In this document: in pieces, positions 8,155 to 16,838 of the stretch
How the letters are laid out: each line of letters opens with the position of its first letter
Position numbering within the stretch: the first letter of the stretch is position 1
Source: Paenibacillus phytohabitans
GTDB lineage: Bacteria > Bacillota > Bacilli > Paenibacillales > Paenibacillaceae
DNA length: 64,000 nucleotides
Reading direction: 5' to 3'
NCBI RefSeq assembly: GCF_013141775.1
Contig: NZ_WHOB01000089.1
Location: 186,001-250,000, forward strand
Position numbers and translations under genes: made by a program
Notes under the pieces: model-generated
Seen by the model: the letters and a program-made list of their open reading frames with translations, nothing else
The model's database searches: none
What the model was told of the DNA's origin: nothing

Positions 8155-9036
8155 TTATACAGGCTCCTGCAGCTGCATATGGGCAATGAACTCCATGAAT
8201 ACAGGGGATAGCCGCTGCTCCTTGCGGTAGATAAGCTGAATATAGAACGGCTCCAGCTGCCCGGCCAGGGGAATTCCGGTTAACACGCCGGTACGCAGCT
8301 CCTCTTCTACCGCATACCGCGGCAGAAAGGCCGTCCCCCAGCTGTGCTTCACCGCCTGCTTGATCCCCTCGAGATTCCCAAACTCCATATCCACACGCGC
8401 AGTTATACCGGATTCCCTGAGCACATGCAGCAGCTGCTTCCGGTAAGTGCAGGTACTCTCTGTCAGCACCAGCGGTTCCCCCTCCAGATGCTCCGGGGTA
8501 ACCGCCTTTTCGGCTGCCAAGGGATGCTCCGGATGGGTGATCACATACAGCTGCTCCTCCCGCAGCGGCAGAGTGACCAGTTCCCCCGACGCATACGGAA
8601 CATCGAAGATCAGACCGAAATGGGCGGTTTTATCTTTGACTGCGGCGATGATATCTTCTTCAGAGCCGGGCTGTACCCGCAGCTGCATTCCGGTATGCTG
8701 CTCCCGGTACCGGTGCAGCCGGTGAGGCAGATAATATGCGGCCAGCGTCTCAATGGCTCCAATATTCAGCACTCCCTGATCACCGCCGGAGATTATCCCT
8801 TTGGCTTCCGCACTCAGCGCCAGCATCTGCCGGGCATACGGGAGCAGATTGCTGCCGGCGAAGGTTGGAATCATCCCCCTGCCCGAACGCTCCAGCAGAA
8901 TAGCTCCGTACAGCTCCTCCAGCTTGGCGATCTGCGCCGTCACACTCGATTGTGCGTATCCCAGCACTTCTGCCGCCCGGGTATAACTTCCATGGTCTGC
9001 CACTGTACAAAAGGTCCGCAAATAGGTTAATTCCAT
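8155..9036 (-). CDS. LysR-family transcriptional regulator
   Basis: The protein has 293 residues, normal for the family. The N-terminal winged helix-turn-helix (about 1-60) reads MELTYLRTFCTVADHGSYTR and continues with SSVTAQIAKLE, the recognition-helix region. The effector-binding domain covers about 90-290. The chosen ATG lies eight bases after AGGAG; the 15 extra in-frame upstream codons have no ribosome site. It is divergent from a rhodanese gene, and a CTATA-N12-TATAG inverted repeat lies between them. This is the usual arrangement of a LysR regulator and its single target, so a sulfur- or redox-related effector is plausible but unproven. Confidence 0.88.
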   Translation of the reverse strand: MELTYLRTFCTVADHGSYTRAAEVLGYAQSSVTAQIAKLEELYGAILLERSGRGMIPTFAGSNLLPYARQMLALSAEAKGIISGGDQGVLNIGAIETLAAYYLPHRLHRYREQHTGMQLRVQPGSEEDIIAAVKDKTAHFGLIFDVPYASGELVTLPLREEQLYVITHPEHPLAAEKAVTPEHLEGEPLVLTESTCTYRKQLLHVLRESGITARVDMEFGNLEGIKQAVKHSWGTAFLPRYAVEEELRTGVLTGIPLAGQLEPFYIQLIYRKEQRLSPVFMEFIAHMQLQEPV

Positions 9037-9084
9037 ACACAGCTCTCCTGAATTATCAATATATTCGATATTTAGTATCACAGA

Positions 9085-9106
9085 CTATAGATAACTCCAA
9101 TTATAG
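9085..9106. promoter_or_regulatory. LysR-type operator candidate
   Basis: The inverted repeat CTATA-N12-TATAG sits between the divergent start codons. A TATAAT -10 hexamer for the rhodanese gene follows at 9115-9120 without a good -35, and the repeat overlaps the expected -35 position. That fits an activator-dependent promoter. Confidence 0.5.
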
Positions 9107-9154
9107 TTCCCCTATATAATAAAACCAACCCGTTTAACCAAGGAGGACTCCGCA

Positions 9155-9607
9155 ATGAAACTACAGGCGAAATCTCAAGTACTGGCTGCTCCGGCAGCGG
9201 CCTCCGCAGATGCGTTACGCTATTTCACGGCCAAAGCAGCATTCGAGACCGATGTGGCCGATGTGGCTTACGATCTGCGTGAAGGGATCACCGGCTTTCA
9301 GCTGGTCGATGTCCGCGATGCCCGTTCATATGAAGAGGCTCACCTGCCGGGAGCCCTCTCCCTGCCCTCCGGGCGGATAAACCACACTTCTCCGGAGCTG
9401 CCCACAGATGATGTACTCATTCTGTATTGCTGGGGACCCGCGTGCAATGGAGCCAGTAAAGCTGCAGCCAGACTGGCTGCCCAGGGCTACCTCGTTAAGG
9501 AGATGCTGGGCGGTATCGAGTATTGGCGCAAGGAAGGGGGCAGACTGGAGGGCAACCTGCAGGAGGAAGCGCCGCTGTACTATAGCATGCCTGCCGGATC
9601 ACAATAG
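9155..9607 (+). CDS. Rhodanese-like sulfurtransferase
   Basis: This is a single rhodanese domain of 150 residues. The first conserved block VDVRDARSYEEAHLPGAL is at about 51-68. The active-site loop YCWGPACNGASKAA puts the persulfide-carrying cysteine at about residue 92, and a CH2B-like end (GGIEYWRKEG) follows. The WGPxCNGA loop is the subtype usually found beside LysR regulators. The likely reaction is sulfane-sulfur transfer or detoxification; the donor is unknown. ATG follows AAGGAGG with good spacing. It is probably controlled by the divergent LysR protein. Confidence 0.88.
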   Translation: MKLQAKSQVLAAPAAASADALRYFTAKAAFETDVADVAYDLREGITGFQLVDVRDARSYEEAHLPGALSLPSGRINHTSPELPTDDVLILYCWGPACNGASKAAARLAAQGYLVKEMLGGIEYWRKEGGRLEGNLQEEAPLYYSMPAGSQ

Positions 9608-9690
9608 TGCGGAGCCTTTCCCCTAAGCGGATATTTCCGTGAGAGACGCAGCTTTTTATCATTTTATGAAATTAAGAAAATCAGCAGCAA

Positions 9691-9728
9691 AGAAGGCCCA
9701 TAGGAGACAAGTCTCCTATGGGCCTTCT
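9691..9728. terminator. Long hairpin between convergent genes
   Basis: Two 18-base arms around an AA loop form a perfect palindrome. There is only a short T-rich tail, so it is a plausible shared terminator for the rhodanese and GH92 genes. Confidence 0.65.
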
Positions 9729-9743
9729 GCAGCAATCACTCCA

Positions 9744-12700
9744 TCATTTCTTCGTGAAGATTAGTTTATCGAGGTTGCCCACATAATTCAGACTCGAAGT
9801 AGTCGAGCCCTTCAGTGAGACATACAGATGCTGCTTGCCGGTCAGTGTCTGACTGAGCAGAGCGCCTGCAGTCTTGTAGTTCCCCCAGGCTCCGCCTGTA
9901 TTGGGCAGACTGACCGTACCGATCACGGTACCGTCTTTGCCGCCCAGCCGGATCTCAGCTGTGATGTCAGCCGGGGCACGATTGGTCGGCGCATCGTACT
10001 GGATGGACACGTAGTTCTTGCCCGGTACGCCGAAATCAACATTCTCAAAGGAGAACCAGGCTCCGGTAAATGTATTAGCCACTACAGTTCCGCCGTTGTT
10101 GCCCTCAGTTTTGAGCGGATTGCTGTTGAAGGTATTTTTGGCATCAGACCACACGGTCTTGTTCTCAAATTCCACAAGAACATCCGGTTCAGCTGCGGCC
10201 AGAGAGAAGGACGCATTGTCAAAATTACCGATATACTTGAAGGTTGAATCCGTTGTGCCCCTAAACACCAGGTAGATGTCCTGCATGCCGGTCAGATTCT
10301 TACTCAGCGCGCCGGACACAGTCTTGTACGTCCCCCAGGCATTTGCAGTCGGCGGTGCTGACAGAGTGCCTGCAAGCTCACCGTCCACTCCGCCCAGACG
10401 GACTTCAACGGATGAATCTGCGGCCGTATTCGTTGAATTGCCTGTATACTCCAGCGACCACTGATTCACGCCCGTGCTGCCGAAGTTCATTCCCTTGTAT
10501 GCCAGCCAGGCTCCGCTAAAGGTATTGGCAACCTGCTTGCCGCTGGTACCGTTCTCGGTCTTCAGCGGACCGCCGTTGGCCGGATTATTATCCGTGGACC
10601 AGGCATCATAGCTCTCCAGCTCCAGCTTGGTGTAGTCGGTCCGGATCGCCTGGTAGTCCCACATGAACTTGTCCAGATTGGCGATATACGGACGATTGCT
10701 GTCTGTACTGCCCTTCAGCACGAAGAACAGGCTCTGCTTGCCGGTCAGTGTACGATTCAGGATTGCTGCCGCCGCCTTATATTGCGTCCACCCTGCACCG
10801 GTATTCTTAAGCTCCACATTGCCGAGAAGCTCGCCGTCTACAGCCCCAAGCCGCAGCTCAAGCACCGCATCCGCCGGTGTACGGTCAGAGTTTGCATTAT
10901 ACTCGACCGTAATCCGGTTTGTCCCTTTGGTTCCGAAATCGATATCCGCAAAGGATAGCCACGCGCCGGTAAAGGTATTGGCAACCACCGAACCGTTATT
11001 GCCGTCTTCAGTTTTCAGCTTATTGTTGTTGAACGTATTGACCGCATCCGACCAGGCCGTGCGGTTCTCAAATTCTACCGTCCCCGTATCCACTACCGGT
11101 GGCTGCGGTTCTTCCGCCGGGTCAGGTATAACCGGAGGCTTCACCGGTACCGGCAGCGGTTCAGGCAACGGAACTTCCCCGCCCGGCTGCTCTCCTCCCG
11201 GTTCGCCTGGTTCACTTGGTTCACCAGGGTTCTGCGGTGCCGGCTCCGGCTGCGATTCAATAGGATCAGCCAGCCACAATGAGTCGTAGATGTTGCCGTT
11301 ATAGCTGTCCACCAGGTAGACATTCACCTGATACCTACTGGCGTTCACACTGAAGTTCTGCGTCAGCTCGAAGCCGCCGGACTGGACCGGTACGGCACTG
11401 GACAGCAGTGCCTGCTCTCCGCCGTCCATCAGCTGAATTACAGCAACCGCCGAGTCTACATAATCTCCTTTGAGAGTTCCTGATACCTCTACGGTCATAT
11501 TGCCTGTGCGCTTCACGTCTGCCTTCAGATCGTACACATCCCATAGGATGTCCGAGGTGTACGGGACATTAGAAACCAAGGCATCGCCTGTCATGACATT
11601 CCGGTCTTCATTTGCTTGGATGCGTACTTGTACAGCACCCACCGCAAAAGCCTGCGGTCCGACCGTTTGCGGATTCGCTGCAGCCGTCTTCCAGCTCACA
11701 CCGCCGTTGGTACTGTATTCATAGTCGGCCGGGCTTGTGAAGCCCTGTACCGCCGTCCAGCCGAAGGTATTGGCCGTATCGTCCACCAGCGGAGCTGTTG
11801 GCGCGTCAGGCTTCATCATTTGCTTGACTGTCTCCAGACTGAGATCAAATGCAATATCTGAGCTGCTGAAGTTTACCTGATGCACTTCTGCGGCAAGCAC
11901 GTTGATGCCTTCCTGCAGATAATCCGGATTGATCTCATAACGGTTCCAGTCACGTTCGTCGCCGACTGTAGCATTGGCATTGGTATCATAAGCCGCAGCC
12001 CCGTCCGGCATGTTCGTCCGGATAATCTCATGTCCGTTCAGATAGACGATGGCGCCGTCATCACGGATCAGACCGGCATCCAGCTCCAGTATGTCCTGCA
12101 GCTCAGATGCATTGAATGTTGTGCGGAAGTAGGACGTCGTATATTTCTTGCTTGCATCCGGGCCGTAGCCGATCACGGTTCTGGCATATCCCTTGTTGTC
12201 GTAGCCAAGCGGTGCCTGCCCGGAGGACCAGCTGCTGTCATTGAAGCCCGCTAATGTCCAGCCACTCGCCGGGGCTTTGCCCTTATCATAATATTTCCAC
12301 TCTGAACCTTCGCTGATCAATGAATTCCGGGAGAGTGTGTTCTCAATGTCAGCATCATAATCTGCTGTAGGAGGTGCCGATTTGGCCGAAGCTCCCCAAG
12401 CATAATTAGGCGTATCTCCCATATCAAATTCCAGCGTGCCCCCGTTCATCAGATCATCATAGCCGATCCAGGCCTGATCAAACGATTGACCGTTCAGGGT
12501 GGCGGATTGGATGAACCGGTTGGCGGAGGAGACATTGTCCGCTTTAATAGTAAAGGTCTTGCCATTATCCAGATGGAGGGTCAGCTCCGAGAAAACAGGT
12601 GAGCCGATCAGGAAATTGGCGTCTCCCGGATTGCCGGGAAAAAGGCCCATTGCGCTGTATACATACCAGGAGGACATTCCCCCGGCATCGTCGTCCATAG

Positions 12701-15083
12701 AAGGCAGATAACCTTCAGGATCAGCACGGTAGACCCGCGATTGGATCGGGAAAGCATACGGCCCGTGGTTGTGGTATTTCTGAGTAACCACCTCAGTAGT
12801 ATATTCTCTGGCATAATATTGGGTCAGATAAGGATAACCCAGGTAGTTGAACAGATAGGGTACATCGATGTCCGGCTCATTGATAGCCATGTACTCATTC
12901 CGGGCAAAGAAATCCTGCAGCTGCTTCGCCATTTCTGTCTTGCCGCCCATCAGCTTGGCCAGACCATTGATGTCCTGTGTAGCGGACCAGCGGTATGTCC
13001 AAAGATTGCCCTGATAGGCATACTTGTCCACTGCGGTTACATCCCCCTTGGCTACCGTTGTACCATTCGGGGTAAAGAATCCGGTCTTAACACCGTTCTC
13101 GTCGACCTGATTCTCATTCCACAGACTCTGATAGGAGAGTGCGAGCTTCTTATATTTCTCATATGTGCTCTTATCGCCCAGCAGCGCAGCAAGCTTCATC
13201 GGAAAATAGGCACTTTTCGCCTTCTCCAGCTTGCCGGAAATTTCGCCGTCCGAGATCGAGAAGTTGTCCGCATCGACTGCCATTCCTTTTAGCGCCGTGT
13301 ACACGTCATAGTCCGTGAAGCCTTTCGCATAGGCATCGAGAATAACGGCACCGTTGAATTCATTGCGCACCGTCGGGCTTGGCCAATAACCGTCCCCCCA
13401 TTGCGTGTAGGTCCCTCTGGTCTTGTAAAGGTCAACCAGCGACTTCACCATGTTGTTATACTTCTGCGGCTCCAGCACAGAGAACAGGGAGTATTTGCGG
13501 AAATCATCCCAGGTCGTCCAGCCGTTATAGTATTCAAAATCCTCACCAAGCCCGGAAGCTTGGCGTACCGTATTCTCATCCCTGCCCGCCTTGAACGTTC
13601 CGGCTGAGCTGGTTACGTTCTTCGGATGCAGGTACGTATGGTACATTTGCGTATAAAATACTTGCTTATTCTCTTCATCTTCATCCTTGATTTCCACTTT
13701 GCCCAGAACATCGCTCCAGGTGCTGCGGATCTTGGCATGCTGGGCGTCAAAATCCCAGTCAGCAATATCCTGCTTCACCTCGGCTCTGGCCTGTTCCACA
13801 CTTACCGCCGACAGACCGACCTTAGCCTGGATCACTTTGCCGCCATTCGTATCGAAATTAACCCAGACTCCGCTGTTCGCCCCGGTACGGACTGCTTCCG
13901 TTCCGGTTGTATCGCCCTGCCAGGAGGTGTAGGAATCGAAATCATGGTCAAACTGGATGGAATAATAGAGCTTATAATACCCGTTGCCGCATACGTTCTT
14001 GGATTGGATCATGCCCGTAATTTCATTGCTGCCTTCCACCTTCAGGTTGGCATCAAGCATTCCGGCATAGGAATTGGAGAGATCCACGAGTACAGAACCC
14101 GTCTTCGCGGATGCCGGGAATGTATAGCGCTGGAAGCCGACATTGTCCGATGCCGTCAATTCTACGCCGATTCCTGATGCCAGCGTAACACCGTAGTACC
14201 CGGCAGAAGCCTGCTCACTGCTTTTATCGTACAGCTGCTTATATTCATTCACATTCTTCGTGAACGAACGCGTCTCAGGCATCATCAGGATGTTGCCGCC
14301 TGCCCCACTGCAGCCTACACCGCTGAAACGTACCTGCGAGAAGCCTTTCAGGTATTTATCCTGATAATAATAGCCGCTGAACGCCCCGCCGTCGCTGTCA
14401 GGTCCCAGGGAGACGAGTCCGAACGGCGTCGACGGTCCCGGATTCGTCTGACCGTTATCTCCCAGGGTGTTGATAAGCGGATCAACATAATCCACCGGGT
14501 CCAGATTTACTGCAGGATAGGCCGGATATTTCCCGGCATCTACCCCATATACCTGCAGCTCATACAGCCGGACAGTATCGCCGCTCGCTGCAGCTTTGCT
14601 TACATAGAACCGGAGATAGCGGGCTGTCACCGGCTGGGGCAGATACCGGTCAACGACCGTCTGCACATTGCCCTGCACGACATCCACATCGCTCCAGCTC
14701 TGGCCGTCCTCGCTCTTCTGCAGCCGGAAATTCTGTGTATTCCAGAACGGGCTGTTCGAGCTCTCATTGATACCGGCGTTGTAAACCGTCCAATGGTTAA
14801 TCGTGTAATCCTTACCAAGGTCGAGCTTCATCCATTTGATCTTGGCGGTTGTATTATCGCACCACTTCGTGTCGTTCTTGCCGTCTACAGCAAATTGCGG
14901 CCGTTCATTCACATTGCATTGACCTGAGGCCGTAACTTGTGCATTCAGTGCAACATTCTTCGCCGGGACTACTTCTATACCGGCTTCCGCGGCGGATACC
15001 GTAACCGTAAAGGCAGTCACTGAATCCAGCAAGCCAAGCAGCACCAGAACCGACATCAGAATGGAGAACAGTTGTTTACGCAT
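9744..15083 (-). CDS. Secreted GH92 alpha-mannosidase with F5/8C and three C-terminal binding modules
   Basis: About 1,779 residues. In order: signal peptide; F5/8 type C (CBM32-like) domain at about 40-190; GH92 catalytic region at about 200-960; a beta-sandwich at about 970-1130; an Fn3-like pair at about 1130-1300; a Pro/Glu/Gly linker; and three homologous modules of about 135 residues each, starting near VEFENRTAW, LELESYDAW and VEFENKTVW. GH92 enzymes are Ca-dependent exo-alpha-mannosidases acting on mannans or N-glycans. The family signatures NEPDID and MDDDAGGMSSWYV are present. The start chosen is the ATG before RKQLFSILMSV; an in-frame ATG eight codons earlier almost touches the upstream stop and has no ribosome site. 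It is the last gene of a three-gene operon with the SLH protein and the phosphatase. The beta-sandwich and Fn3-like domains recur in the phosphatase. Confidence 0.88.
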   Translation of the reverse strand: MRKQLFSILMSVLVLLGLLDSVTAFTVTVSAAEAGIEVVPAKNVALNAQVTASGQCNVNERPQFAVDGKNDTKWCDNTTAKIKWMKLDLGKDYTINHWTVYNAGINESSNSPFWNTQNFRLQKSEDGQSWSDVDVVQGNVQTVVDRYLPQPVTARYLRFYVSKAAASGDTVRLYELQVYGVDAGKYPAYPAVNLDPVDYVDPLINTLGDNGQTNPGPSTPFGLVSLGPDSDGGAFSGYYYQDKYLKGFSQVRFSGVGCSGAGGNILMMPETRSFTKNVNEYKQLYDKSSEQASAGYYGVTLASGIGVELTASDNVGFQRYTFPASAKTGSVLVDLSNSYAGMLDANLKVEGSNEITGMIQSKNVCGNGYYKLYYSIQFDHDFDSYTSWQGDTTGTEAVRTGANSGVWVNFDTNGGKVIQAKVGLSAVSVEQARAEVKQDIADWDFDAQHAKIRSTWSDVLGKVEIKDEDEENKQVFYTQMYHTYLHPKNVTSSAGTFKAGRDENTVRQASGLGEDFEYYNGWTTWDDFRKYSLFSVLEPQKYNNMVKSLVDLYKTRGTYTQWGDGYWPSPTVRNEFNGAVILDAYAKGFTDYDVYTALKGMAVDADNFSISDGEISGKLEKAKSAYFPMKLAALLGDKSTYEKYKKLALSYQSLWNENQVDENGVKTGFFTPNGTTVAKGDVTAVDKYAYQGNLWTYRWSATQDINGLAKLMGGKTEMAKQLQDFFARNEYMAINEPDIDVPYLFNYLGYPYLTQYYAREYTTEVVTQKYHNHGPYAFPIQSRVYRADPEGYLPSMDDDAGGMSSWYVYSAMGLFPGNPGDANFLIGSPVFSELTLHLDNGKTFTIKADNVSSANRFIQSATLNGQSFDQAWIGYDDLMNGGTLEFDMGDTPNYAWGASAKSAPPTADYDADIENTLSRNSLISEGSEWKYYDKGKAPASGWTLAGFNDSSWSSGQAPLGYDNKGYARTVIGYGPDASKKYTTSYFRTTFNASELQDILELDAGLIRDDGAIVYLNGHEIIRTNMPDGAAAYDTNANATVGDERDWNRYEINPDYLQEGINVLAAEVHQVNFSSSDIAFDLSLETVKQMMKPDAPTAPLVDDTANTFGWTAVQGFTSPADYEYSTNGGVSWKTAAANPQTVGPQAFAVGAVQVRIQANEDRNVMTGDALVSNVPYTSDILWDVYDLKADVKRTGNMTVEVSGTLKGDYVDSAVAVIQLMDGGEQALLSSAVPVQSGGFELTQNFSVNASRYQVNVYLVDSYNGNIYDSLWLADPIESQPEPAPQNPGEPSEPGEPGGEQPGGEVPLPEPLPVPVKPPVIPDPAEEPQPPVVDTGTVEFENRTAWSDAVNTFNNNKLKTEDGNNGSVVANTFTGAWLSFADIDFGTKGTNRITVEYNANSDRTPADAVLELRLGAVDGELLGNVELKNTGAGWTQYKAAAAILNRTLTGKQSLFFVLKGSTDSNRPYIANLDKFMWDYQAIRTDYTKLELESYDAWSTDNNPANGGPLKTENGTSGKQVANTFSGAWLAYKGMNFGSTGVNQWSLEYTGNSTNTAADSSVEVRLGGVDGELAGTLSAPPTANAWGTYKTVSGALSKNLTGMQDIYLVFRGTTDSTFKYIGNFDNASFSLAAAEPDVLVEFENKTVWSDAKNTFNSNPLKTEGNNGGTVVANTFTGAWFSFENVDFGVPGKNYVSIQYDAPTNRAPADITAEIRLGGKDGTVIGTVSLPNTGGAWGNYKTAGALLSQTLTGKQHLYVSLKGSTTSSLNYVGNLDKLIFTKK

Positions 15084-15108
15084 GAGATTCCAATCCCTCG
15101 CTTTCATC

Positions 15109-16815
15109 TTATAGTGAAGAGCCGGTCTGAACCAGACGGCCTACCATTACAGCCACCTCAGCGCGGGTGACCTGCTTCTTCGGCTGGAATGCGGTGCCGT
15201 CTCCCTGCATTAGCCCGCTTGCTCCCGCCTCGGCCACACTGGCCGCCGCCCAAGAGGCAATTTCCCGCGCATCAGTATAAGCCTTACCTGCCTGGACGCC
15301 TGCCCCAAGCTTGAAGTACCTCGAAGCGTTAACCAGTGCTACCGCCGCTTCCTCGCGGGTAATGCGTTCACTTGGCCGGAAAGCTCCGTCGTAGCCGTTC
15401 ATGATATCCATCGCTGCGGCTTCCGCCGCCTGCTTAGCGTAATAAGCATTTGAAGGCACATCAGCGAACGGTGCTGCCGCAACTTCAGCCGGCACATTTC
15501 CCGTACGCTCTACAGCCCGCATCAGCAGGGCGGCGAACTCAGCGCGGGTGATGCCGCGGGCCGGTTCATAATGCGCAGCGTCCACACCGTTCACCAGATG
15601 TTTGGCGGCAAGAGATTTCACGGCTGCCTCAGCCCAGTGTCCGGTCATATCCGCGAAATTCTTGTCATAGACAAGCAGTGCATATGCAGAGAAATGGGTT
15701 GCCTTGAAGGCTACCGTTCCAGCCGTCAACGTGCCAGGTACATATTCAGCACTGTTGCCGTCCACGTAATAAATGCCCGCTAGTTCCGTCTTCATCGAGG
15801 TAATCTGCTCCGGTGTCAGCCTGAGGCTAACCTCTGCCGGCTGAGCCAGCTGATGGATCTCAGTAACATTGCTGCCGTTTACCATCTGAATGACCAGCGA
15901 CAGTAATACGCCAGTCGAAGCATAAGCGGCATCACTGCGGACAGACCCGCCAACCAGCGACTGGGCTTCCTTGTTCCAGCTGGCATTCAGGACTATCCGC
16001 AACCGGGTCTGATTATCATCCGAGGTCTTCATTGCACCTGCGGGAAAAGATATCGTTCTTACTCCATCCGTCAGTACAAGTCCTGTATTCCCTGCATTAA
16101 GCAGATTAAGCGATTGCTGCGGGAGCTCCAGTGCCACTCCAGCTTCTCCTGCCGTGGCCGGAAGCTCAATTGTGATCTGGCCAGCAGCTTGCTGCATAGC
16201 CTGCGCCAGCGTATCTGCACCAATCAGATAACTTCCTTTAATCAGCTCTGGCTTGATCCGGGCATTAGAAGCTTCTCCGGCTCCGGCTGGTATTGGGCTG
16301 GCCGCTGATGAAGCAGGGCTGCCCGTTCTAACGGGCTGTGACGTACCCGGATTACTCGGAGTTCCGGAATCCGGCGCCGGTGTCGGTGTCGGTGTTGGAG
16401 TTGCAGTCGGCACCGCGCTTGGGGTTGCTGTTGGAGCTGCAGTCGGTGTTCCGGGGCCCGGATTATCCTCCCCCTGAATGGTGAATTCTTGCGTCAATGC
16501 AGCTCCGCCGGAACCGGCAACGACGTTATAGCTTCCGGATGGAGCCAATAGCTGGCTTGCCGGAATTGATAACCGCTGTGCATATGCTCCGTCTACAGCC
16601 TTCAAGACATCAATATAGAACACCGTGCCGGCCGGGCTGACGATTTTGACTACGACCTGGTCACCCGGCCCAGCTGTCGTTCCAGACAACGTGATGCTGC
16701 CGCCGCGCTCAGCCGCCTTTCCGCTCAAATGGAGCGTGAAGGAGTTTGCAGCGAAGACTGCAGCAGGAGAATACAGGAACAATAAGACCATAATGGCCGC
16801 TACAACTTTTTTCAC
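15109..16815 (-). CDS. Exported protein with three C-terminal SLH domains
   Basis: A signal peptide (MKKVVAAIMVLLFLYSPA) is followed by a beta domain to about residue 110 and a Thr/Pro/Ala-rich linker. A middle domain of about 200 residues comes next, and then three SLH repeats (about 390-565; HWAEAAVKSLAAKHLVNG, YYAKQAAEAAAMDIMNGY and ASWAAASVAEAGASGLMQG regions). SLH domains bind pyruvylated secondary cell-wall polymer, so the protein sits on the wall. The GTG chosen (Met of MKKVV) has GAGAGGA upstream; an in-frame GTG nine codons earlier overlaps the preceding stop. Placed between a phosphatase and a GH92 enzyme that both lack SLH domains, it might anchor or organise them; that is inference. 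Confidence 0.85.
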   Translation of the reverse strand: MKKVVAAIMVLLFLYSPAAVFAANSFTLHLSGKAAERGGSITLSGTTAGPGDQVVVKIVSPAGTVFYIDVLKAVDGAYAQRLSIPASQLLAPSGSYNVVAGSGGAALTQEFTIQGEDNPGPGTPTAAPTATPSAVPTATPTPTPTPAPDSGTPSNPGTSQPVRTGSPASSAASPIPAGAGEASNARIKPELIKGSYLIGADTLAQAMQQAAGQITIELPATAGEAGVALELPQQSLNLLNAGNTGLVLTDGVRTISFPAGAMKTSDDNQTRLRIVLNASWNKEAQSLVGGSVRSDAAYASTGVLLSLVIQMVNGSNVTEIHQLAQPAEVSLRLTPEQITSMKTELAGIYYVDGNSAEYVPGTLTAGTVAFKATHFSAYALLVYDKNFADMTGHWAEAAVKSLAAKHLVNGVDAAHYEPARGITRAEFAALLMRAVERTGNVPAEVAAAPFADVPSNAYYAKQAAEAAAMDIMNGYDGAFRPSERITREEAAVALVNASRYFKLGAGVQAGKAYTDAREIASWAAASVAEAGASGLMQGDGTAFQPKKQVTRAEVAVMVGRLVQTGSSL

Positions 16816-16838
16816 CTTCGGATTCCTCTCTTTCCTGA

